Source: Caenimonas soli
GTDB lineage: Bacteria; Pseudomonadota; Gammaproteobacteria; Burkholderiales; Burkholderiaceae_C
NCBI RefSeq assembly: GCF_013155545.1
Contig: NZ_JABJVV010000010.1
Location: 124,001 to 188,000 of the forward strand
Length of the DNA stretch: 64,000 nt
Direction of reading: 5' to 3'
Positions 36,508 through 46,102 of the stretch are shown here, piece by piece. Position 1 is the stretch's first letter. Each line of letters opens with the position of its first letter. The notes below the pieces were generated by a model. It did no database searches. It was not told the DNA's origin and saw only the letters and a list, made by a program, of their open reading frames with translations. A program made the translations under genes and the position numbers.

Positions 36508-38303
36508 AACGTGACCCCTATGTTCATGTGCAGCCGGACCCGCTTGGCCTTGAAGCCATAAGCCAGGTCGGCCTGCAACGGGCCCAGGGGACTTTTCCAG
36601 CGCACGCCCGCACCGGCGCCAAAGACGGGCCGCAGGTCGCCCACTCGGTTGGCCACCGCCCCCCCATCCACGAACAGCGCGCTCTCCCAATTGGTTTCGA
36701 CACCGGCACGCTGGATGGGCCGCTGCCATTCGGCGCTGCCGACCACCATGTAGCGGCCGGGTGCAATCAATCCGCTCGGGAGCTCGACGCCGATATCGCG
36801 GTAGCCGTAGCCGCGCACCGTGGTGTCTCCGCCGGTGCGAAACAGCTGGGTCGAGGGAACCCGCGCAGTCGAACGCGCCAGCACCGCGCCCGCTTCGGTT
36901 CGCAGCTGCAACCGGCCCTGCGCCAGCGGGCGAACGCCCAGCCAGCGCACCACGGTGCGCTGGAACGGGCTCTTGCTGCCGGTCAGCGTCAGGCCGCCTC
37001 CCAACTCGAACCCGAGGCCGAAGCCGCTGGAGGGAAACGGCGTCTTGTCGAAGTACCGCCCTTTCCATACGTAATTGGCGCTCACGGCCGTCCCGTCACC
37101 CGTGTCCAGCACGGTGGCGGGCGCGCCGGGTTGCACTTTGACGGTGGCCCGGTCGTACTGGGCGTAGACGTTGCGCTCGATGTGATCGCCGGCCCAGCTG
37201 CGGCCCACTCTCAACCGCTGGCCATGTGTCAGCAGCACGCCGTCGTCCACGCGCTCGGCGCGGGCCAGTACGCCCCAGCGCCAACCGTCTTCGCCGGGAA
37301 TGGCCGTCCATTCCGTTTCCACGAATGGCGACTTGCGCTCCAGCTGCAGCTTGGTCACCGCGCGCCAGCCGATGCCGGGCACCCGGTTGTTGCGGTACTC
37401 GGCCGAAGCGCGCACCCCGCTGTCCGTGGACACGCCCAGGCCCAGCACGACCTTGTGCAGCGGGGTCTCGCGCACGGTAACCTGCACCGGCGCGGCCTTG
37501 GGGTCGCCCTCGGGGTCGACGAAGATGAACGCCGACTCGTAGTAGCCGCTGCCCGACAGCCGCAACTGGGCCTGCACGATCGCCTCCTGGTCGTACAGGC
37601 TCCCCGGCGGCAGCCGCGCCAGCCGGGGCACCAGCCTGGAGTCATAGCGCTCGATGCCGCTTATCTGCATCGAGCCCAGGCGGAACAGCGGGCCGGAATC
37701 GAGCCGCAATCCCAGCTCGGCCCGGCCTGCCGGCGCATCGATGTCCGCCAGGCTGTAGCTCACGCGGCCGGCGGGATAGCGGCGCATCACCAGCTGCCGC
37801 AGCGCGTTGGTCTTGGCCCGGTCCCAGTCGTCCTGGGTGAAGCGGTGGCCGGTCGGCAGGCGCCAGCCGCTGCGGATTTCCTCGCGCTGGGTGACGGCGC
37901 CACTATCGGTGGTCTGCGCTATGTCGCCTTCGAATTCGATCTTCACGCTCGCCACCTGGGTCGCTTCGCCAGGCTCCACTTCGACCACGATGACCGGCTT
38001 GCCGGCGGCGTCTTGCTCGCGCCGGATGGCGATGCGCGGATCGAAAAAGCCCAGCGTGCCCACCAGTTCGCGCACATTTCGTTCGGCCAGCACGATCAGG
38101 CGGGCCAGTTCGGCATCGTCCAGGTCGGTGACTTCGCGGTAACGCCGCAGTTCCAGATGCTGCTCCAGCAGCGGGCGCACCGATGAGGGCGCGCGCACGT
38201 CGATGGCAAAGGAAGGCTCCTGGGCGATCGCCGCGGCGGCGATCACGAGGGCGGCCAAAGCGACGGAGGCGGCCTGTCTCGTTCTGTGGAATCGCCGGGT
38301 CAT
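36504..38303 (-). CDS. tamA: TamA, Omp85-family outer-membrane assembly protein
   Basis: 599 residues. A signal peptide (ends near AAAAIAQ, about 28) is followed by three POTRA-like repeats (about 30-270) and a 16-strand-type beta-barrel (VVLGLGVSTDSGVRASAEYRNNRVPG ... FRTGGDTTVRGYGYRDIGVE, the VRGY motif of Omp85 proteins), ending in an aromatic residue (NIGVTF). It works with TamB, whose TTG start overlaps its stop codon. Confidence 0.93.
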   Translation of the reverse strand: MTRRFHRTRQAASVALAALVIAAAAIAQEPSFAIDVRAPSSVRPLLEQHLELRRYREVTDLDDAELARLIVLAERNVRELVGTLGFFDPRIAIRREQDAAGKPVIVVEVEPGEATQVASVKIEFEGDIAQTTDSGAVTQREEIRSGWRLPTGHRFTQDDWDRAKTNALRQLVMRRYPAGRVSYSLADIDAPAGRAELGLRLDSGPLFRLGSMQISGIERYDSRLVPRLARLPPGSLYDQEAIVQAQLRLSGSGYYESAFIFVDPEGDPKAAPVQVTVRETPLHKVVLGLGVSTDSGVRASAEYRNNRVPGIGWRAVTKLQLERKSPFVETEWTAIPGEDGWRWGVLARAERVDDGVLLTHGQRLRVGRSWAGDHIERNVYAQYDRATVKVQPGAPATVLDTGDGTAVSANYVWKGRYFDKTPFPSSGFGLGFELGGGLTLTGSKSPFQRTVVRWLGVRPLAQGRLQLRTEAGAVLARSTARVPSTQLFRTGGDTTVRGYGYRDIGVELPSGLIAPGRYMVVGSAEWQRPIQRAGVETNWESALFVDGGAVANRVGDLRPVFGAGAGVRWKSPLGPLQADLAYGFKAKRVRLHMNIGVTF

Positions 38304-38364
38304 CCGGGCGAACTATGGCGCTTTTGCCTGCCCCGGCGCGTAGGCCAAGACCGACACCCTGGGC

Positions 38365-39405
38365 CTAGACGACCACCGGCTCGGGTTCCAGGCGGATGCC
38401 GAAGCGCTCGTACACGCTGGTCTGGATGGCCCGCGCCAGCGTCACCACCTCGCCGCCGGTGGCGCCGCCGCGATTGACCAGCACCAGGGCCTGCTTTTCG
38501 TAGACGCCGGCGTTTCCCACCGATTTGCCCTTCCAGCCGCAGGCGTCGATCAGCCAGCCGGCCGCCAGTTTCACGCTGCCGTCGGGCATGGGGTAATGGA
38601 CGATGTTGGGCTCGCGGGCAATGATGTCCTGGCACTGCTCGGGCGTCACGGTTGGGTTCTTGAAGAAGCTGCCGGCGTTGCCGATCACCCTCGGATCGGG
38701 CAGTTTGGCGCTGCGGATGGCACAAATCCAGTCGTAGATCTGCCGCGCCGTGGGCTGGCGGGTCCCCGATTCCTGCATCTTGCGCTCGAGGTCCAGGTAG
38801 CCCAGCACCGGCTTCCAGGGCTTGGGCAGGCGAAACCGCACACGCAGGATCATGGCCCGGCCGCCCAGGCCGAAATCACCCTCCTTGGCCGCGATGTGCT
38901 TGAAGACCGAGTCGCGGTAGCCGAAGGCGCATTGGGCTGCGTCCAGGCTGAAGGTCTTGCCGGTGAACAGGTCGATCGCATCCAGCGACTCGAACCGGTC
39001 CTGCAATTCCACCCCGTAGGCGCCGATGTTCTGCACCGGGGAGGCCCCCACCGTTCCGGGAATGAGGGCCAGGTTTTCCAGGCCGGGGCAGCCCTGGTCC
39101 AGCGTCCAGGTAAGGAATTCGTGCCAATTTTCCCCGGCACCGGCCTCCACCACCTGGGCCCGCGGGCCGTCCTCGATCAGGCGGCGGCCGGCAACCTCGA
39201 CCTTGAGCACCAGCGGCCTGACGTCGCCCGTGAGCACGATGTTGCTGCCGCCGCCCAGGATGAACTTGGGGATGGAGCCGTACTCCGGGTGCGCCAGCAC
39301 CTGCTGGACGTCGGCTTCGGAACGCACCCGCACCAGCGTCCGGGCCTTGGCGACGATGCCAAAGCTGTTGTGCGCCTGCAGCGGTACGTTTTGCTCCACG
39401 ATCAT
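38365..39405 (-). CDS. murB: UDP-N-acetylenolpyruvoylglucosamine reductase
   Basis: 346 residues, type I MurB. It reduces enolpyruvyl-UDP-GlcNAc to UDP-MurNAc with NADPH and FAD in peptidoglycan synthesis. The FAD-binding segment contains [14 protein letters not shown], with [27 protein letters not shown] and [10 protein letters not shown] (catalytic Ser region). Divergent from yajQ with a 42-base gap. Confidence 0.96.
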   Translation of the reverse strand: MIVEQNVPLQAHNSFGIVAKARTLVRVRSEADVQQVLAHPEYGSIPKFILGGGSNIVLTGDVRPLVLKVEVAGRRLIEDGPRAQVVEAGAGENWHEFLTWTLDQGCPGLENLALIPGTVGASPVQNIGAYGVELQDRFESLDAIDLFTGKTFSLDAAQCAFGYRDSVFKHIAAKEGDFGLGGRAMILRVRFRLPKPWKPVLGYLDLERKMQESGTRQPTARQIYDWICAIRSAKLPDPRVIGNAGSFFKNPTVTPEQCQDIIAREPNIVHYPMPDGSVKLAAGWLIDACGWKGKSVGNAGVYEKQALVLVNRGGATGGEVVTLARAIQTSVYERFGIRLEPEPVVV

Positions 39406-39447
39406 GGGAGAATTGTCGCATCAGCACAAAGAGCTCTGGGGGAGCCC

Positions 39448-39933
39448 ATGCCGTCATTTGACACAGTCTGCGAACCGAACATGGTGGAAGTGAAGAACGC
39501 CGTCGAAAACGCCGCCAAGGAAATCGGCACGCGTTTCGACTTCAAGGGCACGTCCGCCGCCCTCGAACTCAAGGACAAGGAGATCACGCTTTTCGGCGAC
39601 GCCCAGTTCCAGCTCAGCCAGGTGGAAGACATCCTCACGGCCAAACTGGTCAAGCGCAACGTCGACGTGCGCTTCCTGGACAAGGGAGAAATGCAGAAGA
39701 TCGGCGGCGACAAGGTCAAGCAGGTGCTGAAGGTGCGCAACGGCATCGAGACCGAACAGGCCAAGAAGATTACGCGGCTCATCAAGGACAGCAAGCTCAA
39801 GGTGCAGGCCGCGATCCAGGGCGACGCGGTGCGCATCACCGGCGCCAAGCGCGACGACCTGCAGGCCGCCATGGCCCTGATCCGCAAGGAAATCGACGAC
39901 GTCCCGCTGTCCTTCGACAATTTCCGTGATTAA
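39448..39933 (+). CDS. YajQ-family cyclic-di-GMP/nucleotide-binding protein
   Basis: 161 residues, DUF520/YajQ. The N-terminus [19 protein letters not shown], then [19 protein letters not shown] and the end [11 protein letters not shown] are characteristic. Some homologues bind c-di-GMP or nucleotides and act in gene regulation; the function in this organism is unknown. The ATG at 39448 is chosen over longer frames, which are antisense to murB. Its end overlaps the retropepsin gene by 8 bases. Confidence 0.93.
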   Translation: MPSFDTVCEPNMVEVKNAVENAAKEIGTRFDFKGTSAALELKDKEITLFGDAQFQLSQVEDILTAKLVKRNVDVRFLDKGEMQKIGGDKVKQVLKVRNGIETEQAKKITRLIKDSKLKVQAAIQGDAVRITGAKRDDLQAAMALIRKEIDDVPLSFDNFRD

Positions 39934-40576
39934 GCCGATTCAGTTCCTGGTCGCAGGTGCGGCGTTGCTTGCCTGTCTGGCCGCCGGCGCGCAGTCGGTG
40001 GCGCTGCAAGGCATGCTGGGCAACAAGGCGCTGCTGATCGTCGATGGCTCGGCCCCCAGGTCGGTGGCGCCCGGCGACACGCACCAGGGCGTGAAGGTCG
40101 TTTCGACGTCCGGCGACCAGGCAACCTTGGAGATCAACGGCAAGCGCCACACCCTGCGGGTGGGCGACGCGCCGGCCAGCGTGGGAGGCAACGTCAGCTC
40201 CAATCGCGGCTCCAAGATCGTCTTGACGGCCGCCAGCGGCGGGCACTTCCTGACGCAAGGCGCCATCAACGGCCGCGCCGTACAGTTCATGGTGGACACG
40301 GGCGCCACCCTGGTCGGCATGGGCGTGTCGGATGCGGAACGCCTGGGACTGAACTACAAGACCGGCCAGCAGGGCTACGCCGGCACCGCCAACGGAACGG
40401 TGACCGCCTGGCACATGACACTCGCATCGGTACGCATCGGCGACGTGGAGGTGCACAACGTGGAGGCCCTGGTGACGCCCCATCCCATGCCCTACATCCT
40501 GCTGGGCAACAGTTTCCTCACCCGCTTCCAGATGAAGCGCGACAACGACCAGATGGTGCTGGAGCGCCGTTTCTAG
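39926..40576 (+). CDS. Retropepsin-like aspartic protease family protein
   Basis: 216 residues, GTG start overlapping the yajQ end. Signal peptide or anchor at residues 1-23. The C-terminal half has the clan AA aspartic protease motif FMVDTGAT (Asp124) and a hydrophobic LGNSFL turn that often closes the retropepsin fold. Single-domain bacterial retropepsin-like proteins act as dimers and are periplasmic or membrane-tethered. Substrate unknown. Confidence 0.85.
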   Translation: MIKPIQFLVAGAALLACLAAGAQSVALQGMLGNKALLIVDGSAPRSVAPGDTHQGVKVVSTSGDQATLEINGKRHTLRVGDAPASVGGNVSSNRGSKIVLTAASGGHFLTQGAINGRAVQFMVDTGATLVGMGVSDAERLGLNYKTGQQGYAGTANGTVTAWHMTLASVRIGDVEVHNVEALVTPHPMPYILLGNSFLTRFQMKRDNDQMVLERRF

Positions 40577-40590
40577 GGCGCACAGCGAAC

Positions 40591-42204
40591 ATGCCGGAGC
40601 ATCCTCCCCCCGAAACCGCGGCCGTCCGGGCCGCCGACGAATCGCCTTCGGCGCTGGCGCCGCTGAGCAACCCGGTGTTTCGCATGCTGTGGTTCACCTG
40701 GCTGGCCGCCAACACCACCATGTGGATGAACGACGTGGCCGGCGCCTGGCTCATGACCTCGCTGGCGCCCTCGCCGCTGTGGGTGGCGCTGGTGCAATCG
40801 GCCTCCACGCTGCCGGTATTCCTGCTGGGCCTGCCCAGCGGCGCACTGGCCGACATCCTGGACCGCCGGCGCTTCCTCATGCTCACGCAATTCTGGGTGG
40901 CCGGCATCGCCACGGTGACCTGCCTCATCGTGATGATGGGCTGGATGACGGCGCCGCTGCTGCTGGCGCTGACCTTCTGCAACGGCGTGGGGCTGGCCAT
41001 GCGCTGGCCGGTGTTCGCGGCCATCGTGCCCGAGCTGGTGCCGCGCCCGCAACTCCCCGCCGCGCTGGCACTCAATGGCGTGTCGATGAACGCTTCGCGC
41101 ATCATCGGGCCGCTGGTTGCCGGGGCCGTGATCGCCAGCGCGGGCAGCGCCTGGGTCTTCGCGCTCAATGCGGTGCTGTCGATCTCCGCCGGTGTGATCG
41201 TCATGCGCTGGCGCCGCGAGCACAAGGAAAGCCCGCTGGGCCGCGAGCGGCTGGCCAGCGCCATGCGGGTCGGCATCCAGTACGTCTGGCAGTCGGGGCG
41301 CCTGCGCGCCGTGCTGCTGCGCATCTCGCTCTTTTTCCTGCACTCCACCGCCCTGCTGGCACTGCTGCCCCTGGTCGCGCGCAGCCTGCCGGGCGGGCAG
41401 GCCGGCACCTTCACCGTGCTGCTGGCGTCGATGGGCGCGGGCGCCATCGTCGCCGCTCTCCAGATGCAACGCCTGCGCAAGCTGATGCCGCTGCAAACGC
41501 TGCTGTTCACGGGCACGGCCTTGCAATCCGCAGCGACGCTGATAGTCGCCTTCGCGCCCAACATCTACGTGGCCGTTCCCGGCATGATGATGGGCGGCAT
41601 GGCCTGGATCACCGTGGCCAACTCGCTCACGGTGGCGGCCCAGATGGCCTTGCCCGACTGGGTGCGCGCCCGCGGCATGTCTATCTACCAGATGGCCCTG
41701 ATGGGCTCCACCGCAGCCGGCGCCGCGCTCTGGGGGCAGGTCGCCACCTGGACCGGCATCCACGACGCGCTGGCGACCGCCGCGGTGTCCAGCGTCGTGT
41801 TGATGGCCCTGGCCCAGCGCCTGGTGGTCGACCGCGGCATCGAGGAGGACCTGACGCCTTCCAACGTCTTCAAGGTGCCGCAGGCGCAGGTGCCGCCCAG
41901 GCCGGGCCGCATCCAGGTCAACATCGAATACCGCATCGACCCGGCGCGAACGGCCGAGTTCATGGAGCTGATGCAGGAAAGCCGTCGCAGCCGCATCAGC
42001 CAGGGTGCGCTGGAGTGGCAGGTACTGCAGGACCTGTACGACCCGGCCCGCGTCGTCGAACAGGTTACCGACGAATCGTGGACCGAGCACCTGCGCCGCT
42101 TCGACCGCGTCACGGCCGCCGACGTGCAGCTGCGCGACCGCAAGCTGGCGTTTCACATCGGCGAGGAACCGCCGCGGGTCACGCGCTTCCTGATCGAACG
42201 CTAG
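40591..42204 (+). CDS. MFS transporter with C-terminal monooxygenase-like (ABM) domain
   Basis: 537 residues. Residues about 20-415 form a major-facilitator core of the MFS_3 (enterobactin exporter-like) type: NTTMWMNDVAGAWLMTSLAPS, LPSGALADILDRRRFL and about 11-12 helices. Residues about 440-537 are soluble and resemble an antibiotic-biosynthesis-monooxygenase-like ferredoxin fold (IQVNIEYRIDPARTAEFMELM ... WQVLQDLYDPARVVEQ ... WTEHLRRFDR). The fusion recurs in related bacteria, but the transported substrate is not known. It is 14 bases downstream of the retropepsin gene. Confidence 0.85.
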   Translation: MPEHPPPETAAVRAADESPSALAPLSNPVFRMLWFTWLAANTTMWMNDVAGAWLMTSLAPSPLWVALVQSASTLPVFLLGLPSGALADILDRRRFLMLTQFWVAGIATVTCLIVMMGWMTAPLLLALTFCNGVGLAMRWPVFAAIVPELVPRPQLPAALALNGVSMNASRIIGPLVAGAVIASAGSAWVFALNAVLSISAGVIVMRWRREHKESPLGRERLASAMRVGIQYVWQSGRLRAVLLRISLFFLHSTALLALLPLVARSLPGGQAGTFTVLLASMGAGAIVAALQMQRLRKLMPLQTLLFTGTALQSAATLIVAFAPNIYVAVPGMMMGGMAWITVANSLTVAAQMALPDWVRARGMSIYQMALMGSTAAGAALWGQVATWTGIHDALATAAVSSVVLMALAQRLVVDRGIEEDLTPSNVFKVPQAQVPPRPGRIQVNIEYRIDPARTAEFMELMQESRRSRISQGALEWQVLQDLYDPARVVEQVTDESWTEHLRRFDRVTAADVQLRDRKLAFHIGEEPPRVTRFLIER

Positions 42205-42217
42205 CCATCCACCAAGG

Positions 42218-43435
42218 CTACAGCGACCGGAGGTAGTGCGCCAGGTCGCTCACTTCCTGTGCGCTCAAGCCAAGGGACTTCCTGGTGGTGTAGGTTTGTG
42301 CGACGTCGTCCAGGGTGGCCGCCGAGCCATCATGGAAATACGGCGCATGCTGCCAGACGCCACGCAGCGGCGAGGTGCGGTACTGCTTGGTGGCCGAGCG
42401 CGACGCATAGCTGGGGGTCTCGGGCTCGGCCATCGAATCGCCGGGCGGATGCAGCATGGAATTGGCATCCGTGAAACTGGTGCCGGTGTGGCAGCTCGCG
42501 CATTTTCCCGCCCCTTCGAAGACCAGCTTGCCGCGCGCCGCCGCCGCTGCGTCAAAGCTGCCGGGAGGCGGAGCCGGCGCCTTGAGCGTCAACTGGTAGG
42601 CCTGCAGCGCGGGCAACTTGCTGGTGACGAGGTCCACCGTTCCGTTCGTGATCGCCAGGTTCAGGCGCGGCTCGACAAAACTGCCCAGCCCACCCATTTC
42701 GGCCACCGCGACATAGCGGTTCCAGTAGGCCAGCTCCTCGCCGTCACCGGTGAAGGTGATGCGGTGGATGCCGTCGAGCCCAAAGGCCGGTGGAATCACG
42801 ACCGGCTTGTTGCGGCCGTCGATGTTGTGGCGCGGGTCGAACTTGCCTTTTCCCCACGAGTTGTACACGGCCTTCATGGCCGAGGTCAGCGCCGGCGACA
42901 AGGCGATGATGGCGCCCGGATTCAGGTCACGATTCGCCCAGCCGTCCAGCCGCTTGCCTATGCCGGGCGCAAACGAGTTGTCGACAGTCGAGTGGCACAG
43001 CGCGCAGGTGATGCCGACGCGAACCAACGCGTCTTTGCCGCCCACGGTCTGTACGGTGCCCTTGACGCCAATCACGGCATCCAGCTTGAGCAAGGCGATG
43101 GTGGTGGCGGGACTGTTGAGATCGACGCTGCCGTTCCTGATGCCGTCGACCACGGCCGCGGGCAATGCTTCGGCATCGACCTTCAAGCCCACCGAAAGCG
43201 CCGTCACCGGATCGACCGCGGCGCTGATGACCTCGTGCATCCTCAACGTGTCGGTCCAGAACGCCTCGTCGCCGAAGGTGTCGAAGCGAAAGATCTGCTT
43301 TCCCTGGGCGACCAGCGCGGCCTGCTGCGCCTCGCCGTTGCCGGATCCGCCCCCACAACCCATCACCACCGCTGCCGCGGCAGCCGCGGCGCCCGCCAGT
43401 TGCAGCGCCCGCACACGCAAGATTTGCTTGATCAC
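42218..43435 (-). CDS. Di-haem c-type cytochrome (MauG/cytochrome c peroxidase-like)
   Basis: 405 residues from a GTG at 43435 with GAGGAG 6 bases upstream; further upstream the frame is shadow of neighbours. An N-terminal export signal with a lipobox-like VVMGCGGGSG suggests a lipoprotein. Two haem-binding sites are present, CALCH and CASCH, the latter in the usual GKLVFEGAGKCASCHTG context. The C-terminus (SPLRGVWQHAPYFHDGSAATLDDV) is typical of the MauG/CcpA family. Last gene of the ECF sigma - ferritin-like - cytochrome unit, so a role in electron transfer or peroxide defence is likely. Confidence 0.85.
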   Translation of the reverse strand: MIKQILRVRALQLAGAAAAAAAVVMGCGGGSGNGEAQQAALVAQGKQIFRFDTFGDEAFWTDTLRMHEVISAAVDPVTALSVGLKVDAEALPAAVVDGIRNGSVDLNSPATTIALLKLDAVIGVKGTVQTVGGKDALVRVGITCALCHSTVDNSFAPGIGKRLDGWANRDLNPGAIIALSPALTSAMKAVYNSWGKGKFDPRHNIDGRNKPVVIPPAFGLDGIHRITFTGDGEELAYWNRYVAVAEMGGLGSFVEPRLNLAITNGTVDLVTSKLPALQAYQLTLKAPAPPPGSFDAAAAARGKLVFEGAGKCASCHTGTSFTDANSMLHPPGDSMAEPETPSYASRSATKQYRTSPLRGVWQHAPYFHDGSAATLDDVAQTYTTRKSLGLSAQEVSDLAHYLRSL

Positions 43436-43458
43436 GTCTTCTCCTCGATGACGGGCGC

Positions 43459-43872
43459 CTATTGGCCCAGCTTGCACGACTGCCCGGCGCGGGTGGATTC
43501 GCGAAGCCAGGCGATCAGATCGCCGCGCTCCTTCGGATCCTTGACCCCGGCGTACCCCATCGTGGTTCCCGGGACGGTTTTCATCGGGTCCTGCAGGAAA
43601 ACGTCCAGCGAGCGGGCATCCCAGACGATCCTGGAATTGCGCAGGGCCTGCGAATACATGGTGTAGCCCGGCGCCGTGCCGGCCCGCCGGCCGAACAGGC
43701 CGCAGTGCCGCGGTCCGGTCCGGTTGCTTTCGACGGCATGGCAGGCGGCGCAGCGCGCATACACCTGCTCGCCGCGCCGCAGGGCGCCCTCGTCGATCGC
43801 GGCGCTCGCCAGCCCCGCGATCGCCAGGCTTGCCAAAGCCACCATGACGCGCAGGGCCCGGCGCTGCTTCAT
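43459..43872 (-). CDS. Small mono-haem c-type cytochrome (class I)
   Basis: 137 residues: signal peptide (MKQRRALRVMVALASLAIAGLASA), one haem site CAACH (Cys41-His45) in RGEQVYARCAACHAVESNRTGP, and a Met-ligand region GTTMGYAGVKDPKERGDLIAWL. This is the cytochrome c2/c550 type periplasmic electron carrier. It overlaps the ferritin-like gene by 4 bases (ATGA) and precedes the di-haem cytochrome. Confidence 0.92.
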   Translation of the reverse strand: MKQRRALRVMVALASLAIAGLASAAIDEGALRRGEQVYARCAACHAVESNRTGPRHCGLFGRRAGTAPGYTMYSQALRNSRIVWDARSLDVFLQDPMKTVPGTTMGYAGVKDPKERGDLIAWLRESTRAGQSCKLGQ

Positions 43873-44456
43873 GACATGAAAGCCGAAGGAACGGGCGACT
43901 CGCCCAGCACCTGGCGCAGCACCGCCCAGTGCATCGCTTCGTCACCCAAGATGCTGGCCGCGACTTGCGACAGCGACCGATCGGCAAAGAGCGGCACGGC
44001 GCCCAGGTAAGCGGAAACAGCGCCCTTTTCGAGTCCGGCCGCGAATCGGAGCACGTCGGACTGGTTCTTGAGCTTTTCCAGCGGAAACGAGTATTGGGCT
44101 TTCGCGCCGACCGGCTTGCCGCCCATTTTGCGCACGGTGGCGGCGAGCGCGTCCGCATGTTCCTTGTGGTGGCCCTGGAACTGCACGGCCACCGGCAGTA
44201 CGCCGCTGGTCAGCAAGCCGCTCTCCGCGCCGACCTGGTAGGCGGCGATCGCTTCGAATTCCGCGCCCAGCGCCGTGTTCAGGATGCGGATGTCCGCCTC
44301 GAGCTCCCCCTGGCTGGCTTTCTTGCCTGCCGCCATTGCATCGCGGCCGCCCAACAGGGCCACGGCGGCGCCCGACAGGACCGCCCCGGATACAGCCAGC
44401 GCGCGGCGCCGCGCCTGGAACAGTTGAGCCGGCGGCACGATGAGGTGGTTATTCAT
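43869..44456 (-). CDS. Ferritin-like domain exported protein
   Basis: 195 residues. The N-terminus contains RRRALAVSGAVLSGAAVALLGG, a Tat-like or Sec signal. The mature part is a four-helix ferritin-like bundle with paired carboxylate/His motifs: LGAEFEAIAAYQ, QFQGHHKEHADAL, LEKGAVSAYLGA and LGDEAMHWAVL. Such proteins are often DUF4439/ferritin-like periplasmic proteins of unknown function. It is between the ECF sigma gene and two cytochromes, consistent with a metal/redox role. Confidence 0.82.
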   Translation of the reverse strand: MNNHLIVPPAQLFQARRRALAVSGAVLSGAAVALLGGRDAMAAGKKASQGELEADIRILNTALGAEFEAIAAYQVGAESGLLTSGVLPVAVQFQGHHKEHADALAATVRKMGGKPVGAKAQYSFPLEKLKNQSDVLRFAAGLEKGAVSAYLGAVPLFADRSLSQVAASILGDEAMHWAVLRQVLGESPVPSAFMS

Positions 44457-44498
44457 GGAGAGTCCTTTGGTGTGGGTGTTGAAAAAAGGGGCGGCCTT

Positions 44499-45224
44499 TT
44501 AGTGGAGCCGGACCAAGCCCTGCTCCAGCAGCTGCGCCATGACGTGGGCGAGGACGGCGTCGCAGCGCTCCCCGGCGAAGCTGAATGTCTCTTGCGCGCA
44601 GATCTCGACGCGGCTCGCCAGCCTGTCGCGCAACATCGCCCGGGCCCGCAAGAAGCGGGTCTTGACCACGTCCTCGCTGACGGCCAGGCAGTAAGCAGTC
44701 TCTTCCACGCTGAGGTCCTGGACGGCGCGCAGGATGAAAACGCTGCGATAGATCACGGGAAGGTCTTCGATCGACGCTTGCAACAGGTCGCGCATTTCCT
44801 TGCGCTCGGCCGCGGCGTCCGGGGCTTCGTCGTCTTGGCTGTGCAGGGGCATGACGTGCTCCTCGGGGTCCGGGTCTGCGGAACTGCCGCTTTCTTGCAA
44901 CTGCACGAGACGGCCCTTCTTGCGTTGCGACGTCACCGCCACGTTGATGGCGATCCGGGCGAGCCAGGTGGCGAGCGTCGCGTCACCGCGGTAGGAGCGC
45001 AGATTGGTGAACGCGCGCAGATAGGTTTCCTGCACCACGTCCTGGGCCTCGGCGTCGTCGGGCACCACGCCGCGCGCGGTGCGGAAGAGCAGGCGGTTGT
45101 TGCGGCGCACGATGGTTTCGAAGGCCATGGCGTTCCCGCTCGCCGCGCTCAACGCCAGCTCGACGTCGGTCTCGGCGTTGCCGGCAGCCGTGTGGCTGAT
45201 GGAGATGGCGTTCAGGGCAGGCAT
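44499..45224 (-). CDS. ECF-type RNA polymerase sigma factor
   Basis: 241 residues from the ATG at 45224; upstream frame is antisense to the phosphoesterase. Region 2 is at about residues 30-95 (FETIVRRNNRLLFRTARGVVPD, DVVQETYLRAFTNLRSYRGD), with TWLARIAINVA, and region 4 at about 155-205 (LPVIYRSVFILRAVQDLSVEETAYCLAVSEDVVKTRFLRAR). A Cys-containing C-terminal extension follows (ETFSFAGERCDAVLAHV). No anti-sigma gene is adjacent, so the extension might sense a signal. A matching ECF promoter lies just upstream, suggesting autoregulation. Confidence 0.9.
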   Translation of the reverse strand: MPALNAISISHTAAGNAETDVELALSAASGNAMAFETIVRRNNRLLFRTARGVVPDDAEAQDVVQETYLRAFTNLRSYRGDATLATWLARIAINVAVTSQRKKGRLVQLQESGSSADPDPEEHVMPLHSQDDEAPDAAAERKEMRDLLQASIEDLPVIYRSVFILRAVQDLSVEETAYCLAVSEDVVKTRFLRARAMLRDRLASRVEICAQETFSFAGERCDAVLAHVMAQLLEQGLVRLH

Positions 45225-45249
45225 TTCAACTTTCTCGGCTTCTTTGTCG

Positions 45250-45279
45250 TTAGACGCTCGATGCCGACAAAAGGTGACA
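45250..45279 (-). promoter_or_regulatory. Candidate ECF-dependent promoter of the sigma-factor operon
   Basis: On the minus strand TGTCACC (45273-45279) and CGTCTAA (45250-45256) are separated by 16 bases, 26 bases before the sigma-factor ATG. CGTC-type -10 elements with TGTC-type -35 elements are typical of ECF sigma promoters, so the factor may transcribe its own operon. Confidence 0.5.
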
Positions 45280-45286
45280 GCAAGGC

Positions 45287-46048
45287 TCAGACCTCGACCA
45301 TGAAGTGCGGGTCGAAGCGCGCGTTCTCGTTGACACCGTCGCGGGCATAGCCGCGCGGGTTGCAGACCACCCGGGTGCCGTTCAGGTCGTAGTCGAAGCT
45401 GTCGTGGGTATGGCCGTGAATCCAGAGCTGGACCCGATCGCCGCCGGCCAGATGGTCGGCGTTGGAGACAAAGCAGGCGTTGAGAGGCGAGCCCTCGAAG
45501 CGCGGGTGAATGCTGCGCGCCGAGGGCGCGTGGTGGGTGACGACGACGGCGGGCCCGGGATGCGGCGTGGCGAGCTTGCGGGCCAGCCACCCGGCATGCC
45601 GCTGAAAGAGCGCGGCCGAATCGAGCGGCGTGAACAGTTGCTCGAGCCCGTCGTCCAGGTGGATGCGGCTGTAGTCGCGCATGAACCGCAGCGCCTGCCC
45701 GAACGCCGCCGTGCGCCCTTCATGCTCGCCGAACAGCAGGAAATCGGTCCAGAGTGTCGAGCCGAGAAAGCGGACGCCACCGATGACAGCCTCATCGTCA
45801 TCGAGGATGTGCACGAGACTGCCAGCGCAAAGCTGCTTGAGGCTGGCTTTGGTGCCCGCGACGCTGCTGCCATAGAACTCGTGGTTGCCGGGCACGTACA
45901 ACACCGGCTTTCCAATACCCAATGCCCAGGCCACGGCTTGCGCGGGCCGGGCGATATCGCCGGCGAGCACCACGACGTCGGCGTCGTTGCGGGGCGGCTC
46001 CAGCAGGCCCTGGCCCAGGTGAAGATCGGACAGGATATTGAGTTTCAT
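45287..46048 (-). CDS. Metallophosphoesterase (calcineurin-like)
   Basis: 253 residues from the ATG at 46048. Metal-binding motifs run in order: ILSDLHLGQG (Asp, His), VVLAGDIARP (Asp), YVPGNHEFY (Asn, His), VVVTHHAPS (His) and IHGHTHDSFDY (His pairs). Cytoplasmic; substrate unknown. It is not obviously linked to the sigma factor downstream. Confidence 0.9.
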   Translation of the reverse strand: MKLNILSDLHLGQGLLEPPRNDADVVVLAGDIARPAQAVAWALGIGKPVLYVPGNHEFYGSSVAGTKASLKQLCAGSLVHILDDDEAVIGGVRFLGSTLWTDFLLFGEHEGRTAAFGQALRFMRDYSRIHLDDGLEQLFTPLDSAALFQRHAGWLARKLATPHPGPAVVVTHHAPSARSIHPRFEGSPLNACFVSNADHLAGGDRVQLWIHGHTHDSFDYDLNGTRVVCNPRGYARDGVNENARFDPHFMVEV

Positions 46049-46102
46049 CGCGCGCCTCCCGTCTCGCCTTATATGCAATCCGGGCCGACGCTGCAGAGGC
46101 CG

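Noticed and set aside
42218..44158. Long 646-codon frame reading from the ferritin-like region into the di-haem cytochrome
   Set aside because: The first 240 codons are out of frame with the real cytochrome and ferritin-like genes; a GTG with GAGGAG at 43435 gives a normal export signal.
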